A DNA stretch of 60,000 nt from Membranipora membranacea. Lineage: Eukaryota; Bryozoa; Gymnolaemata; Cheilostomatida; Membraniporidae. Below the pieces are notes generated by a model. That model saw only the letters and a list, made by a program, of their open reading frames with translations, ran no database searches and had not been told where the DNA came from. Of this stretch, positions 35,501 through 46,200 are shown piece after piece (positions within the stretch are counted from its first letter, which is position 1; the number at the start of each line of letters is the position of its first letter). A program made the position numbers and the translations under genes. The stretch spans positions 26,278,025 through 26,338,024 of the forward strand of contig OU612070.1 of the NCBI GenBank assembly GCA_914767715.1. The letters are read 5' to 3'.

Positions 35501-38119
35501 CCTGTGGCGTTACCAATGGATCGGGAGCAACTCGAAATGCAGGCAATTGGATTAAACTTGTTCTACGCTTATCACATCATGCCATGTGATTTGATGCCAG
35601 TCTTCTCTCTTTGGCGATGACAACAAGTATTTATAGTCTTTGTCGTTGAAATGTTCTGTGCTTATATGTATATATATATATATACACACTGGTAAAAAGT
35701 TACATGCCGTCCCATTCACATTCCTACTTCCGCTTCCTGCAGTGTCAGTGGATTGCACTTTTGCAATATTCACATTCTTCATAAGAAGGGTGTCACAATT
35801 ACCTGGATGACCAGCCAGCGTATCTATAGGTGTCAAATTCAGTTTAATTATATAGTTAGACTGTATTGCCAGCTATAATGTCCACTTCTAATCATTCAGG
35901 CCTCAACACTGGAGATATTTATCGCGATGGCGCCTTTGCCAAAACTCCGGGATTCAGTTATAAAAAGGACGACACGGTTATAGCTGTCAAAACTCATCAT
36001 CCATTCTGGGACGATAATAACGGACCGGACCCGTCAGCTCCTAAAGGAAGATACTGGGAGAGGTATGAGTATATGCTTCTTCTCTCTAATAGTACACCTG
36101 ATGTCAGACAGCGATAGAGTATAATAAGTCTTCTCAAGAGAAGTGGTTTTTGAATACTCTATTCATCCCATTCAAAACCTCAAATTAGCCAGCCACACTT
36201 CAGTCACAGCAGTGAAATCACTTGAGTGATATAAATTTACTTCATTTGCTTAGCCACTGGAAATAAATGCACAGGGTACTTGACTTCCAAGTCTGAGAGA
36301 TGTGCCACAGTATTATACACCTGTCTCCTTATTGTATCATATCATTATACTGTGATGTCATGTGAATCAAGGTGTCTACAGAATTTCTACTTTAGCTACG
36401 TTCATCATTCTGTCTTCTGATTCAGTAACTCCGTAACTCCGAGTTTAAATATTTGTTTTGATTTTAGAGCTGTTATAGTGATACGGCATCCATTAGATGC
36501 CACCGTATCTGTGTATAACTGGTTCCGTATGCGAGGCTCGCATACTAAGGCTGCTACTCTCGATAAATATCTCGGCAAAGATGGGAAACCTACCAAAGGT
36601 TTGTGGAAATATAATACTGAATGAGTTACCCTACCTTAGAAATATAGTACATAACTTCCGAAAAAATCCCCTTGGATAGGGAAATCAATAATGGTAATTT
36701 TTTCTTCCACAATAAAATGATAACATAACAATAGTAGTTCATCAAATAAAAATGGTACTGTATTGACAGTGAAATCATTTGGAGATCCCAAAGATCTTTA
36801 AAAATCGAAATTAAGAATATTATTTGTCATTGAACTTTACAGCAATCATTTTTATTATGCAGTGTTGATTTACTTAGCCATACTGAATGTCACTGCTCAA
36901 AAATGATGTGAAATGTTTGTTTTTGTTGACTATGGATACAGTGACAGTGCACTTACTTCAAACCTCTGGGGATCACAAAAATGTGACCTTAGTAAGCAGA
37001 GTCTGAAATGAAGTGAAATGAGAATGCATTGAGTACTAGCTGAAAGGATCAATTTTCCTTGTCTGAATTAGCAGGAGTTCTCAAATATAAAGTCTGAATT
37101 CACCAGCTTACACTGTAGTTCACTTATGACTTTAGAATGGAATAAGTGGGCACATGATCAGATCAGGAACTGGGGCCGCTGTATCGACTACTGGATCAAT
37201 GTATTCAAAGGGCCCAAAGTTGTCGTCTTCTATGAAGATCTTATTGTCGACCTGAAGAAGAATCTCATGCTGATGAATGAGTTTCTAGGAGTAGATCTGG
37301 ACGAGCGAAGGTTAGAGTGCACGCTGCAATCACAAGCTCAACAAAAATTTCATAGAAAAGTAAGTCCCCGCATTACAACAAACCAAGTCAATCATAATAT
37401 CAAACCTCAATTTTGTGTAGAGCTGGCTGTAGTTCATGAAGTATTCCTTTCGTTCAGACGGCTGCATTACTTTATCCAACACTCCCTTTTATACTATTAA
37501 CTCCCTAAGTGAAGTGCACCAGTCAAAATCAGGCTTTGTGACGCTGTAAACTGAATACGCTGAATATGAAGGAATACCAGTGGAATTTCGACAAGGATAG
37601 ATTGACAGTTGTATATAATAACTTGAGTCGCAGAGCGATAAAACAATTTGACAATCTTTTGCAGTTTTTAGTTGGCGAATGGCATTAATTATGGCTTTTT
37701 TGGGCAAGACAGTTGGCCGTTGAATGAAGGGTAAAGCTTGACATTTTATTGTATGTTTCTGTTCTATGTTTGTATGTTGCTAAGTTTGATCCAAGACAAA
37801 AGGCCGTGTCAGTAAAGGAGGGGGCAACTCCAACGCTGGCCAAATGGATCAAGCTTAATGTAAGTTTCAGCTTCAGTTTCAGTGGTAATGATGATTCCAC
37901 TATTGCTATTTTTAGAATCCTATAGATAAGAGGATATTATATGACAGCAGTATGCTGTCTGAAGTAGAAGCAGTTCTAGAGATGTCTCGACAGATACTCG
38001 CCAAAAACTATACCCACATACAATCAGGCTTTAGAATACCTGATAACTATGCAGTCAGCCTAATCAAGGAGAACTTCTCCGTGAAGCCAAATATATCGAG
38101 CAACACAAATCCTAGCTGA
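29518..38119 (+). CDS. WSCD-type sulfotransferase, 392 aa, type II membrane protein
   Basis: Seven exons: 29518-29626, 34357-34521, 35182-35364, 35900-36062, 36468-36598, 37136-37359, 37916-38119. They total 1179 bp with matching phases. The N-terminus has a short cytoplasmic stretch and a signal anchor (about residues 13-29, FLICFGVLYAMSVITLL), as in Golgi sulfotransferases. The PAPS 5'-phosphosulfate loop is FPGSGNTWVR (136-145). The 3'-phosphate site is IRHPLDATVSVYNWF (R213, S221). KFHRK and KNYTHIQSGF near the C-terminus resemble WSCD1/WSCD2. Those vertebrate proteins carry WSC domains before the catalytic domain and have been linked to sialic-acid sulfation. Here a 100-residue polar linker replaces them, so the acceptor is not predictable. 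The first intron is 4.7 kb and holds repeats and an antisense ORF. Confidence 0.88.
29699..29853 (+). repeat. minisatellite, 30/34-bp unit, five copies
   Basis: Units of the form CCTAGACGAGACTGTAGAGG followed by CTTTACCT. Two units carry an extra GAGA and two have GACCAG in place of GACGAG. It lies about 75 bp downstream of the first exon of the sulfotransferase gene. Confidence 0.9.
31410..31581 (+). repeat. 21-bp minisatellite, about eight copies
   Basis: The unit AGTAAATGGCGGCCATGATA plus C repeats nearly perfectly (one unit has GTGAAT, the last has ATGTTAC). Because 21 is a multiple of three, it translates as VNGGHDT repeats, but the frame has no ATG and no conserved partner exon. It sits in intron 1 of the sulfotransferase gene. 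Each unit contains AAATGGCGGC, which matches the core bound by YY1 in animals. Confidence 0.9.
32360..32365 (-). terminator. candidate polyadenylation signal for the nested ORF
   Basis: AATAAA on the minus strand about 140 nt past the stop of the 98-aa ORF at 32506. It supports, but does not prove, an independent transcript. Confidence 0.4.
32506..32802 (-). CDS. intronless 98-aa protein nested antisense in the sulfotransferase intron
   Basis: An uninterrupted frame from ATG (32802) to TGA starts MDVRNLFMGWAGHPSYYC and runs on with RLQQLRRYYTTKAQDEVTPT. It contains FEGWQGITVSFNPHYNLPKE and a proline-rich end (HIPPSSYKYRLARPD). Composition is protein-like, with no low complexity, no signal peptide and no membrane helix. 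An AATAAA follows about 140 nt downstream. An upstream minus-strand segment (32936-33202) is open but lacks an ATG; it could be 5'UTR or an unrelated frame. The many aromatic and proline residues recall small structural proteins, but I do not recognise a family. A processed retrocopy is another possibility. Confidence 0.55.
   Translation of the reverse strand: MDVRNLFMGWAGHPSYYCARLQQLRRYYTTKAQDEVTPTMVDANEFEGWQGITVSFNPHYNLPKETLPFGKNLAFKDPTCLPLHIPPSSYKYRLARPD
33545..33631. mobile_element. hairpin MITE family 1, copy 1
   Basis: TAGCCTGTCGTTACATGCTTTGTTGG-type left arm and an inverted right arm (AACAAACCTAGAGACAGGCTA) around a GGGG...CCCCTCC loop. ACAGCTAG occurs on both outer sides, overlapping the arm end. 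The most diverged of three copies. Confidence 0.6.
34211..34250. repeat. short palindrome family 3, copy 1
   Basis: ATCACAGAGTAAAGATATAA followed by CCTTACTCTG and TTGTGGTGAT forms an imperfect inverted repeat. It closely matches the palindrome at 57776-57820. Confidence 0.5.
34535..34621. mobile_element. hairpin MITE family 1, copy 2, with 9-bp target duplication
   Basis: The arms are TAGCCTGTCTTGACAAGCTT and, at the other end, AAGCTTGCCAAGACGATTAG followed by GCTA. The loop is C-rich. A perfect 9-bp duplication GTTTCACAA flanks it (34526-34534 and 34622-34630). It is inserted only 13 bp inside intron 2 of the sulfotransferase gene, next to the splice donor. A 9-bp duplication suits Mutator-like elements, but the element is too small to classify firmly. 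Confidence 0.75.
34990..35072 (+). repeat. degenerate tandem repeat (CATACTCAATAAAACGG type)
   Basis: Four to five units of about 17 bp based on CATACTCAATAAAACGG, in an intron of the sulfotransferase gene. Confidence 0.6.
35427..35565. mobile_element. hairpin MITE family 2, copy 1
   Basis: The left arm TAGACCAAGTTTGGTCCAAT and then TGCCTGCATTCCGAGTTGCTCC are mirrored by GGAGCAACTCGAAATGCAGG, CAATTGGATTAAACTTGTTC and TA at the right end. It lies in a sulfotransferase intron. No transposase. Confidence 0.8.
37781..37859. mobile_element. hairpin MITE family 2, degenerate copy
   Basis: AAGTTTGATCCAAG at the left and AAATGGATCAAGCTTA at the right, with GGGGGCAACTCCAACG between them, match the family 2 arms at lower identity. 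It lies in the last intron of the sulfotransferase gene. Confidence 0.45.
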
Positions 38120-38892
38120 GACTGCAGCCAAGTCTCCACTGTTAGGTTATCTATGCATGAACGCTGTATAATCTACTTAACTTACAACGGATCCACGGTC
38201 AGTTTGAGACCTCTTAAACAGGACAACACTCAGTGTTCAGTGGCGGGTATTTTAAAGACAAATAATATCAAAGTAAGACAAATTGAATCTCAATAACACT
38301 GACTCCATCTTCAAATTGGTTGTTGTTAACACGCTGCTGGTTGGTCGATATACAGTCATTATCTCCACCTACCTCGTCTGTGTTTGTAGTTCTTAGCGGT
38401 AATCTCTACACATAATCTCTCATCTTTCCTCTCCATCTTATCCTCAACAGATTTTGAATTGATGTTCTTTTTATTTTGTTATCACGTAGTAGACGTCATT
38501 ATAATGTCAATTTGTGACTATTTTTAAATGTTCATTGTTGTGTATAATGTACTTTTTATCTTCATGACTCATTTGAAGCATTCCTAGTTGTATCAGTGTG
38601 ACTGATCTTGACAGGGTATATCAACAATCATTTCTTTCTCTACTCTCTCGGACAGATCTAATATATAGAGAAGTATAACTGCAGTTCGATATTTTTAATA
38701 TTTAAATTTATTTATAACATTTTTAATTTTAAGATCGCTATGCATTTATTTATATGAATTCCAATTTTAATACTCTGATTTATCGATTGTTCTTTTTAAT
38801 TGTAATCATTCTAATATAATTTGGAGTCATCTACACTTTGCAGGTTAAAATTCCAAGCTGATTGTCATGTTATAGATCTTTTATATGATGCA

Positions 38893-39021
38893 ATTAGTTT
38901 GATTCCAGCGAGGAGCACCACCTGTTACGACTTGAATCCAGCTCCCTCCATTCTGATGGTGGGCCGTTGTCAATAGGGGGAGCAACTTCAAACACGGGCA
39001 ACTGGGAGCATATTGATCTAG
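38893..39021. mobile_element. hairpin MITE family 2, degenerate copy
   Basis: AGTTTGATTCCAG at the left, GGGGGAGCAACTTCAAAC in the right half and TATTGATCTAG at the end match family 2. Much diverged. Confidence 0.4.
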
Positions 39022-40141
39022 TCATGTTCATGGTAACAGTTTCCCCTAGCCTTATCACAGCGGCCACAAAAATAACAAAAATGGGGCTGCTGATAAGGCT
39101 ATGTCCCCCAATAACCTATTAATCGTAATAAATCAAAGTGAGCTGTCATATATATAATATTAGATATATCGATGGTTTGCAAGATTATGTGTAATATCAG
39201 AAGCCTGCGATCAGCGTTAGAAATGAGTGGGAGCTGGTGGGAACCGAATACCCATCAATAAATATGGAAGGGGACGCTAAGAGCATAGTTCCCACTGGAT
39301 TCTATGCAGTAAACTCTGTGAAAATGTCTCTTTTTAACCGAATATCAATCATATTATTATCAATCATCAATCATACTATTACAAATCTATATTTCTGCAT
39401 AAATGTTATGCTCAACATTCATGATTTGATTTGATTTGGTATAGATCTTGCAAAAATTTTACCTGTTTGACCGCTGTTGACCCAGAGTGTACCCGTAAAG
39501 AAAGAAGTCCACTTAGGACACTGCCTTCGATCATTTAGCGGATATCGTTTTTGTTTGACATTACACCAGAAAAGAACATATAGAAATTGTCAGAGACTTT
39601 CGCAAAGAAAATGCTTTATATTTTGCTAATAAATAGACAATTGAATGCATTCAAAACATAATATACATGGTGAGGAGGCCGAGGTGAAAGCATCGTTGGG
39701 TTTGTGGCACAGCGTGAGCAGGGATGTAGAACTCTGGGTACCTACGGACTTGCAAGAAAGAGAGAAAAAGCACCAATTGGTCAAAATGGAGGGAAAAGAG
39801 GGAGGCATAGACAAAAGACCAAAATCTGAAAATATCGGTGAAATCTGAGAATATATCAGATTTCTCAGGGTGAACAAGTTAAAAAAACCATCTATTACCA
39901 GCTCTACTACCAGATTTGAGGTTCTAACTCACTGTTTGATTAGGTCAATATCTGGTCAACTATCAGGGAATGACAACCACAGCGCAAAAAGCGTACTGCA
40001 TAGATAACTTGATATTAATGCCAGTCTGTATGACACAAGCTAAAATATCTTGCCAGCTCAATATTTTGATATGAATTAATTTTCTTTAGTCTCAAGGGGG
40101 AAACGCAAACAAGCCAATACCTATTCCATGGTTTGGCGATT

Positions 40142-40259
40142 CTAGACCAAGTTTGGTCCATTTGCCTGCATTTGGAGATGCTCCCCCTCCACTGGTCACG
40201 TAGCAGCAGTGGAGGGGTAGCAACTTCGAATGCAGGCATTTGGATTAAACTTGATCTAG
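40142..40259. mobile_element. hairpin MITE family 2, best-preserved ends
   Basis: CTAGACCAAGTTTGGTCCAT and TTGCCTGCATTTGGAG at the left, with AACTTCGAATGCAGGCATTT and GGATTAAACTTGATCTAG at the right. CTAG palindromes mark both ends. It lies 40 bp past the stop codon of the 509-aa protein gene and so probably within its 3'UTR. Confidence 0.75.
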
Positions 40260-40298
40260 GCAATTCCTGCAATGATTGAATACAAGACTAGGTGATAT

Positions 40299-43200
40299 TC
40301 AGCGTCTGCTCAGAGTGAATCCACTCCATGTACCGCTCAGACTGTAGCCGCTCGTGTTAGCGACTCTCGAATCGTAACTAGTAACCATAGCATTCTCCTG
40401 TGGTGGCTCCTTCACGTCAGGTCTGAACTTCTTACATTTGTAGTGACAGATCGCTAAGAGTACCAGCAGAAGTAAGAACAATATCACCAGTATCACCACT
40501 GTGTAACTCATGGGCCATTTCTTGTGCTAGATAAAATATAAGAATATTTGCAATTTTTAGCCTGATTTACACTGTTAGTGAAATTATGACGAGACCTGTA
40601 GGTAACACTGTTAATCACTACCATTTAAGCTATCCTTCCATCTTGTACGGACAGCAATCAGTGCCAGAACCACCACGTTACTTCGGCCGGTGGGGAGTTG
40701 CCTGTTTGTATAAACAGTCATAATGACCTGATGAGCTGATGACCTGATTTGTATCGCTTGGGGCAGTCTACCGGATTCAGACCTATAAATCTGATTCTTG
40801 AGATATTGAACCCTTATATGGATATAGACTTACAATATCAACTCTTACATTAGAGGTCAGCTTTATACAATTCAGTCCTAGTGTCCTAGAGTCACAACTT
40901 ACCCTATTATCACCGTAGTATTCATTGGATGAAGTGTCCTCATCAATAAGACCATCACCATCGTCATCTATACTGTTAAGGAGCTCTTCATCTACCCTAA
41001 AATCTCCATCGTTATCTACTCCATCATTAGCTTCAAGCTCTACTCCCTCTGCTGCTGCTGGCCCTGTAATATATCATGTTTGTTTGTTTGCTTGCTTGTT
41101 TTGCTCATGATTATGAAATTTAGGGCTAAGCTAACAGACTGCCAATTTCATAATCAATACAACATAATTTTTTTTAAATTGGTTTTACATCAATTAATTT
41201 TTTATATTTCAGTCATAGATAGCCAATTGTGATCTGACTGCTCAAGGTGTAAAATAGTCTTTGGTCTGCTCACCTAGAGGAGCCATACTAAGTGGAGCAC
41301 TTGCTACATCTTTGTCGGCGCTGTTCGTCATCCGGGGGCGGAATCTCACAGTGGGCATTTTATGTCGGATTCTGTACTTTCCTTTTGGTACTTTGACCTT
41401 GACCTTTACATACTTGTCTGGAGGGAGCAGATACAGTATTGTACAGATAGAGTCCAATGTTGCAAGTCATCCCTTTTAAGGTAATGTCAAAGACCGATCC
41501 GAATATCAACATATCATATACCGTTGGAAAGCTGCCGAGCTACTGAAAATGAATACCTGAACAAAAACTTGATTCGATGACGTTGTGTCATTTTAGGGAG
41601 GAAATGAGGCAAAAACCGCTGTTTTTGTCAATGCAGATGGAGGAGTCAAATTAATTGCAAAAAGTTTCAAAACATGTGGAATGTATACTTAGAGATTGCA
41701 TTCATCATAAAATTTGATTTTCTCTGATATATGACTAGTCTAAATTGAATTTTACGTCACGCCATACAACGCATTTTTTTTGTGAAGCCCTGAAAATATG
41801 TGAAATTTCAATAATAAATTCACAACAGATCATAGGCTCGAATCAAAATTTATTATGATTTTCTCTTAGAGAACTCTTCAAATGTCATACACATTGACTT
41901 TAAAAAAATTAGCTTGCATATTGCAGTGACAGTAGACAGTAGGCTTCGTATGTGAGAACTTTCAAAAAATCTTCGTTTGGCCACAATAATGGTCATTTGG
42001 ACAGCATGTTTGGCGTTATGCAAAGGTGGCGAAAATATTAGCCGTATTCGAGAGTCTACTGTCATAGTAATATGTAAGCTAATTTTTTGAAAGTCAATGT
42101 GTATGACATTTGAAGAGTACTCTAAGAGAAAATCTTGATTAATTTTGATTCGAGCCTATGATCTGTTGTGAATTAATGATTGAAATTTCACATATTTTCA
42201 CGGCTTCACAAAAAAAGTGCGTTGTATGGCTTGACGTAAAAAGTCAATTTAGACTAGTCATATATCAAAGAAAATCAAATTTCACGATGAACGCAATCTC
42301 TAAGTATACATTCCACCTGATTTGAAATTTCTTGCAATTAATTTGACTGCTCTATCGGCATCGACAAAAAGAGCGTTTTCTGCCTCATTTCCTCCCTAAA
42401 ATGACACAACGTCATGGAATCAAGTTTTTGTTCAGGTATTCATTTTCAGTAGCTCGGCAGCTTTCCAAAGGTATATGATATGTTGATATTCGGATCGGTC
42501 TTTGACATTACCTTAACCAAAAACCATGTCATATAATTCCTATCCAAGTCAAATGTGGAAATAGAAAAAGAATCTAAATTTGGCCAAATTTAGCCTCACC
42601 GACTATACAATTTCGGAAAGCAACATCAACAAGAGTATTACATCCTGGGTAACACTACTACACCAAATATCACTTGTTTCATTACTCAACTTTTTATTCA
42701 ATCATAAATGTATCTTCCAATTAGTTCCTACCATTGATGTCTTCTTTTCCCTCAACATTGAGATCATTGATGGGCCTATCGTTGATCATGAAATCCTCGT
42801 CGATATGCTCCTTCTCTGCCGTGATATGTATGGTGTAGTTGCCCTCAGCATCAGGACTGACCAGTACCGCATCATTTACAAACTGGCTCGTAGACTGTAC
42901 AGCGCTAGATATCTTATCATCGCCTGTTATATACATATACATAGCAGATAATTAAGTACATGTATAGTATAGTATATGTATATAGTACATTATAGCAGAT
43001 AATTAAGAGGTAAGGAGCAAATTGTACATATTTTGTCCTATCCGTACGCAATTATCAACAAAAAAATACTTTGCAATAATGCAGAACTTTGTAAAATCTC
43101 ACAACGAACAGGAATCATGTCACCTATTCAAGCATAGTTTTACCTACTTGTCCATTAGAATAACAAGTTACCCTTGATTAGAGCAAGGTTGATCCCATTT

Positions 43201-46200
43201 GCCCGCATTCCGGTTGTTCGAATTCTGTTGGTGAGCCGCTGCCAGCTCGGAGGGGACAACTCGGAATGCAGGCAAATTGTAGTTTTCTTCATTCAAATCG
43301 TCATAATTGCGGTGAAAAATCTAAACAACTACCTGTTTCTGTATTTATGATTACTGGCTACATGTCAGTCATGATGACTTAGAAAGATGACTTATTGAAC
43401 ATAATACATACTGGTCAGCTCTAGGACTAGGATAGGCCCTTCACAGCTGATAACAGTTGCATTTTTAATGTCTATGGTTTGTATGTCGTTGTCCTGGTCA
43501 GAGGTTCTGCATGTGACATTCTCTCCAGCATCTAAAAATTAAGGGAATATATATATAAGGCACTAATATAACGGGCTTAATTCTTGAACAAGGATATAGG
43601 CAATGATGAGAAAATCCGTTACTGATCTTTATATGTAGTTTAAAAAATGAGCAAGCTAAGAAAATCTCATATTGTAAAAAAAAATACCTCACTGATAAAC
43701 ATAAAACAGCTACAGTATAAATATTGGCCAGTATTCATTTAGTCAGGCCAGTATTTGAAGATTGGACATTTTGACCTGAGCACCGTTCTTGATGTTGGTT
43801 TGGTGACTGTGTTCAGGCGGGCCGATCGGCGTGTGTTATTGACCGGTGTAAAACTCTCAACTAGATCATGCAGGCAGTGTTTATCATTTTGTCTTGTATT
43901 GCTAATATACTGTTTGCTGGTATGGTCCAGTAATTGATTAATCCATAATGTCATCAATTATGCATTAATATCCTTGTGAATCTTTTTATTCTCATTTTTT
44001 AGGGTATTCTGTAAAACATTCTCAACGCATTAGTATTATCTAGCCTATCTTAACAAGCTTTGTTTGGGGACAAAGCTTGTTAAGACAGGCTAGAGTACTA
44101 TCCTAAACATGGATTCCATATAAAGTCCATTTCACATATATGTAAGACTTTCAGCGGGTTTAAACAAGAGCTGATATCCACTGATAGCTATGGGACCTCC
44201 ATAAATCTTATGCTTACTAACACTAAGCCGCCCTAGTGTAGCTTTGTGACGCAGTCACCTTATTGTTTTTTTTGTTGTACATGTGACCAGCAAGATATGT
44301 GGAGATAACTAGCGCGTCAAGGTTGTTCAGTTACTTACTAATTAGTTTATATCTGCCAGGTCTGTCAATGATATACTCCTTCCCCCAGGTATCCATTGGT
44401 GGAGCTGCAAAAAGGTGAGTTTTACCACCAGTGATGGTTCCAGTTAGCACCAGGGCCGGTCCCGTTGTATCAACAGTCTGTAAAATAGGTAAAACACATT
44501 ATATTATGAACAGGGAACAGTGTTCTGATATTCAAGATATTTGGATATTAAAAATACAGGATCACCGGTTTGATGTTTTTTCTACTCAGAGGCCTCTTGA
44601 AGACCTGCGAACAGGTGAACGTTCTCTAGTCCAAATATCAAAAAAGCAATTTGTTTTAATTATTTTTCTCTTCTCTGGCATTTGAACTCCATCTGGGTTG
44701 GTAAACATGGTATATTGGTCTCCATTCTCTGATGAATTTACATTAAGTTGCCCGCTATTTGACTAGAGAACATCAGTCTGCCAGTAGAGAACGAAAAAGA
44801 TTACGCACTACATGTAATCGTTAATCTTTTCTCTACTTAGAAAGTGATACAATAATATGCCCCTGCTTTCAATGTATGCACATTTCATGTCACTATATTC
44901 CTTCTTGGATATGAAGTACCTTTGGTGTCTCAGCCTTGTCTCTAGAGATCTGCAGCCATAAGCTGTTCTGAGCATTGATTGTTTTCTTTTCCCACAACCG
45001 TTCTGCTGAATTGAGCTCAATGTTCTCATTAGAAGATGCAATGACTGAGAAAAAGAAACAACACTATAAGAACAACACCACAACAAGAACTAATATATGT
45101 CAGATAAATTGGGGTCGAGCACTGGATGGAGTATTACTCTCATATGAGCATTATGTGAGTGAGGGAGCTACACTATTATTCTCAAAACACGATGATGTAT
45201 CATTTTATTGTGTCTTGCATGAAAAGCTATTATCTCAGTCTTTTTATCATGAAAGGGACTCGCAACAACTTGGCCGCTTCCAAACCTTACCTTTCCGAAT
45301 TTTGAAAATAGTCTTTTACAAATCTTTGATGTCTTTTTATAGAACAGTGGATGCGGTCTTAAAGCTGTAAGTGTTGAGTTGTACTAAATTATTTTATGCT
45401 TCTACCATAGCATAAACTTTTATGGGGTCGCTCCATTGACAAATCACACCGTCTATGGGTGACCTTTTGGCACAACTGATGAAACCAACTGGGCAAAGAA
45501 AATATATTCTGACCTATAGCTTTGACGACGGTTATGAGTAATCTGGTTCTCTGAGTCAAGCTGGATTTCTGCGGCATTCTGTGCTTGTTTTCTAATTTTA
45601 CTCATTTTATAAGGTGACTATGATGTGCGAGCAATCTAACTTACCTATTTCTGATGAGAGAGCAATCTTACTTACCTATTTCTGATGAGAGAGCTATTTA
45701 ACTTACCTATTTGTACGGAGAGAGCTATCTAACTTACCTATTTCTGATGAGAGAGCTATCTAACTTACCTATTTGTACGGAGAGAGCTATCTAACTTACC
45801 TATTTGTGATGAGAGAGCTATGTTCCTTTTTCTCAATGACCCAACCGGTGGGATGACACTAACAGTCTCTCCTGATCTGTAAAGTTTGATATAATTATTT
45901 ATTTCAATATTTTTTATAAATTGATCTACAGTGATTTATAATACCAAGTAACACTGGTTTATAATCGGAAATATTATGCCAATCAGTATGGACAAGTATA
46001 TTATTTAATATAAAAGGAGTTTCCTAGCTTGCTGCTGATTTTTGTCCATACAGTTTTACCAATCCGCTGACCATATTGACGTCAAAATTTAGAAAACTCT
46101 CCATTCATACTTTTACATCAGCAGCCTGCTGTTCTTGTAAATCATATTGATATGAGAACAAACACAACAGCTTGTATGGAAGGCAGAATTTGGGTCCCAA

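Larger units (their letters stand above)
38120..40298. other. intergenic between the sulfotransferase and the 509-aa membrane protein gene
   Basis: The two genes converge here, so both 3'UTRs should fall within this stretch. A plus-strand AATAAA occurs near 39127. A degenerate family 2 hairpin lies at about 38893-39021 and a good copy at 40142-40259. An open frame at 39645-39848 (67 codons, charged) has no supporting evidence. Confidence 0.5.

Noticed and set aside
39645-39848. 67-codon charged plus-strand frame
   Set aside because: Short, purine-rich, intergenic, no partner exons and no recognisable family.
42580-42951. 123-codon plus-strand frame
   Set aside because: Antisense shadow of the exon 42732-42923.
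44975-45370. 131-codon plus-strand frame
   Set aside because: Its first part is antisense to a well-supported exon (44920-45044) of the 509-aa protein gene, and the rest is intron. No family resemblance.
45639-45830. Regularly spaced repeats that could suggest a CRISPR array
   Set aside because: Units are directly adjacent with no unique spacers, in a eukaryotic intron. It is a tandem repeat of a splice donor.
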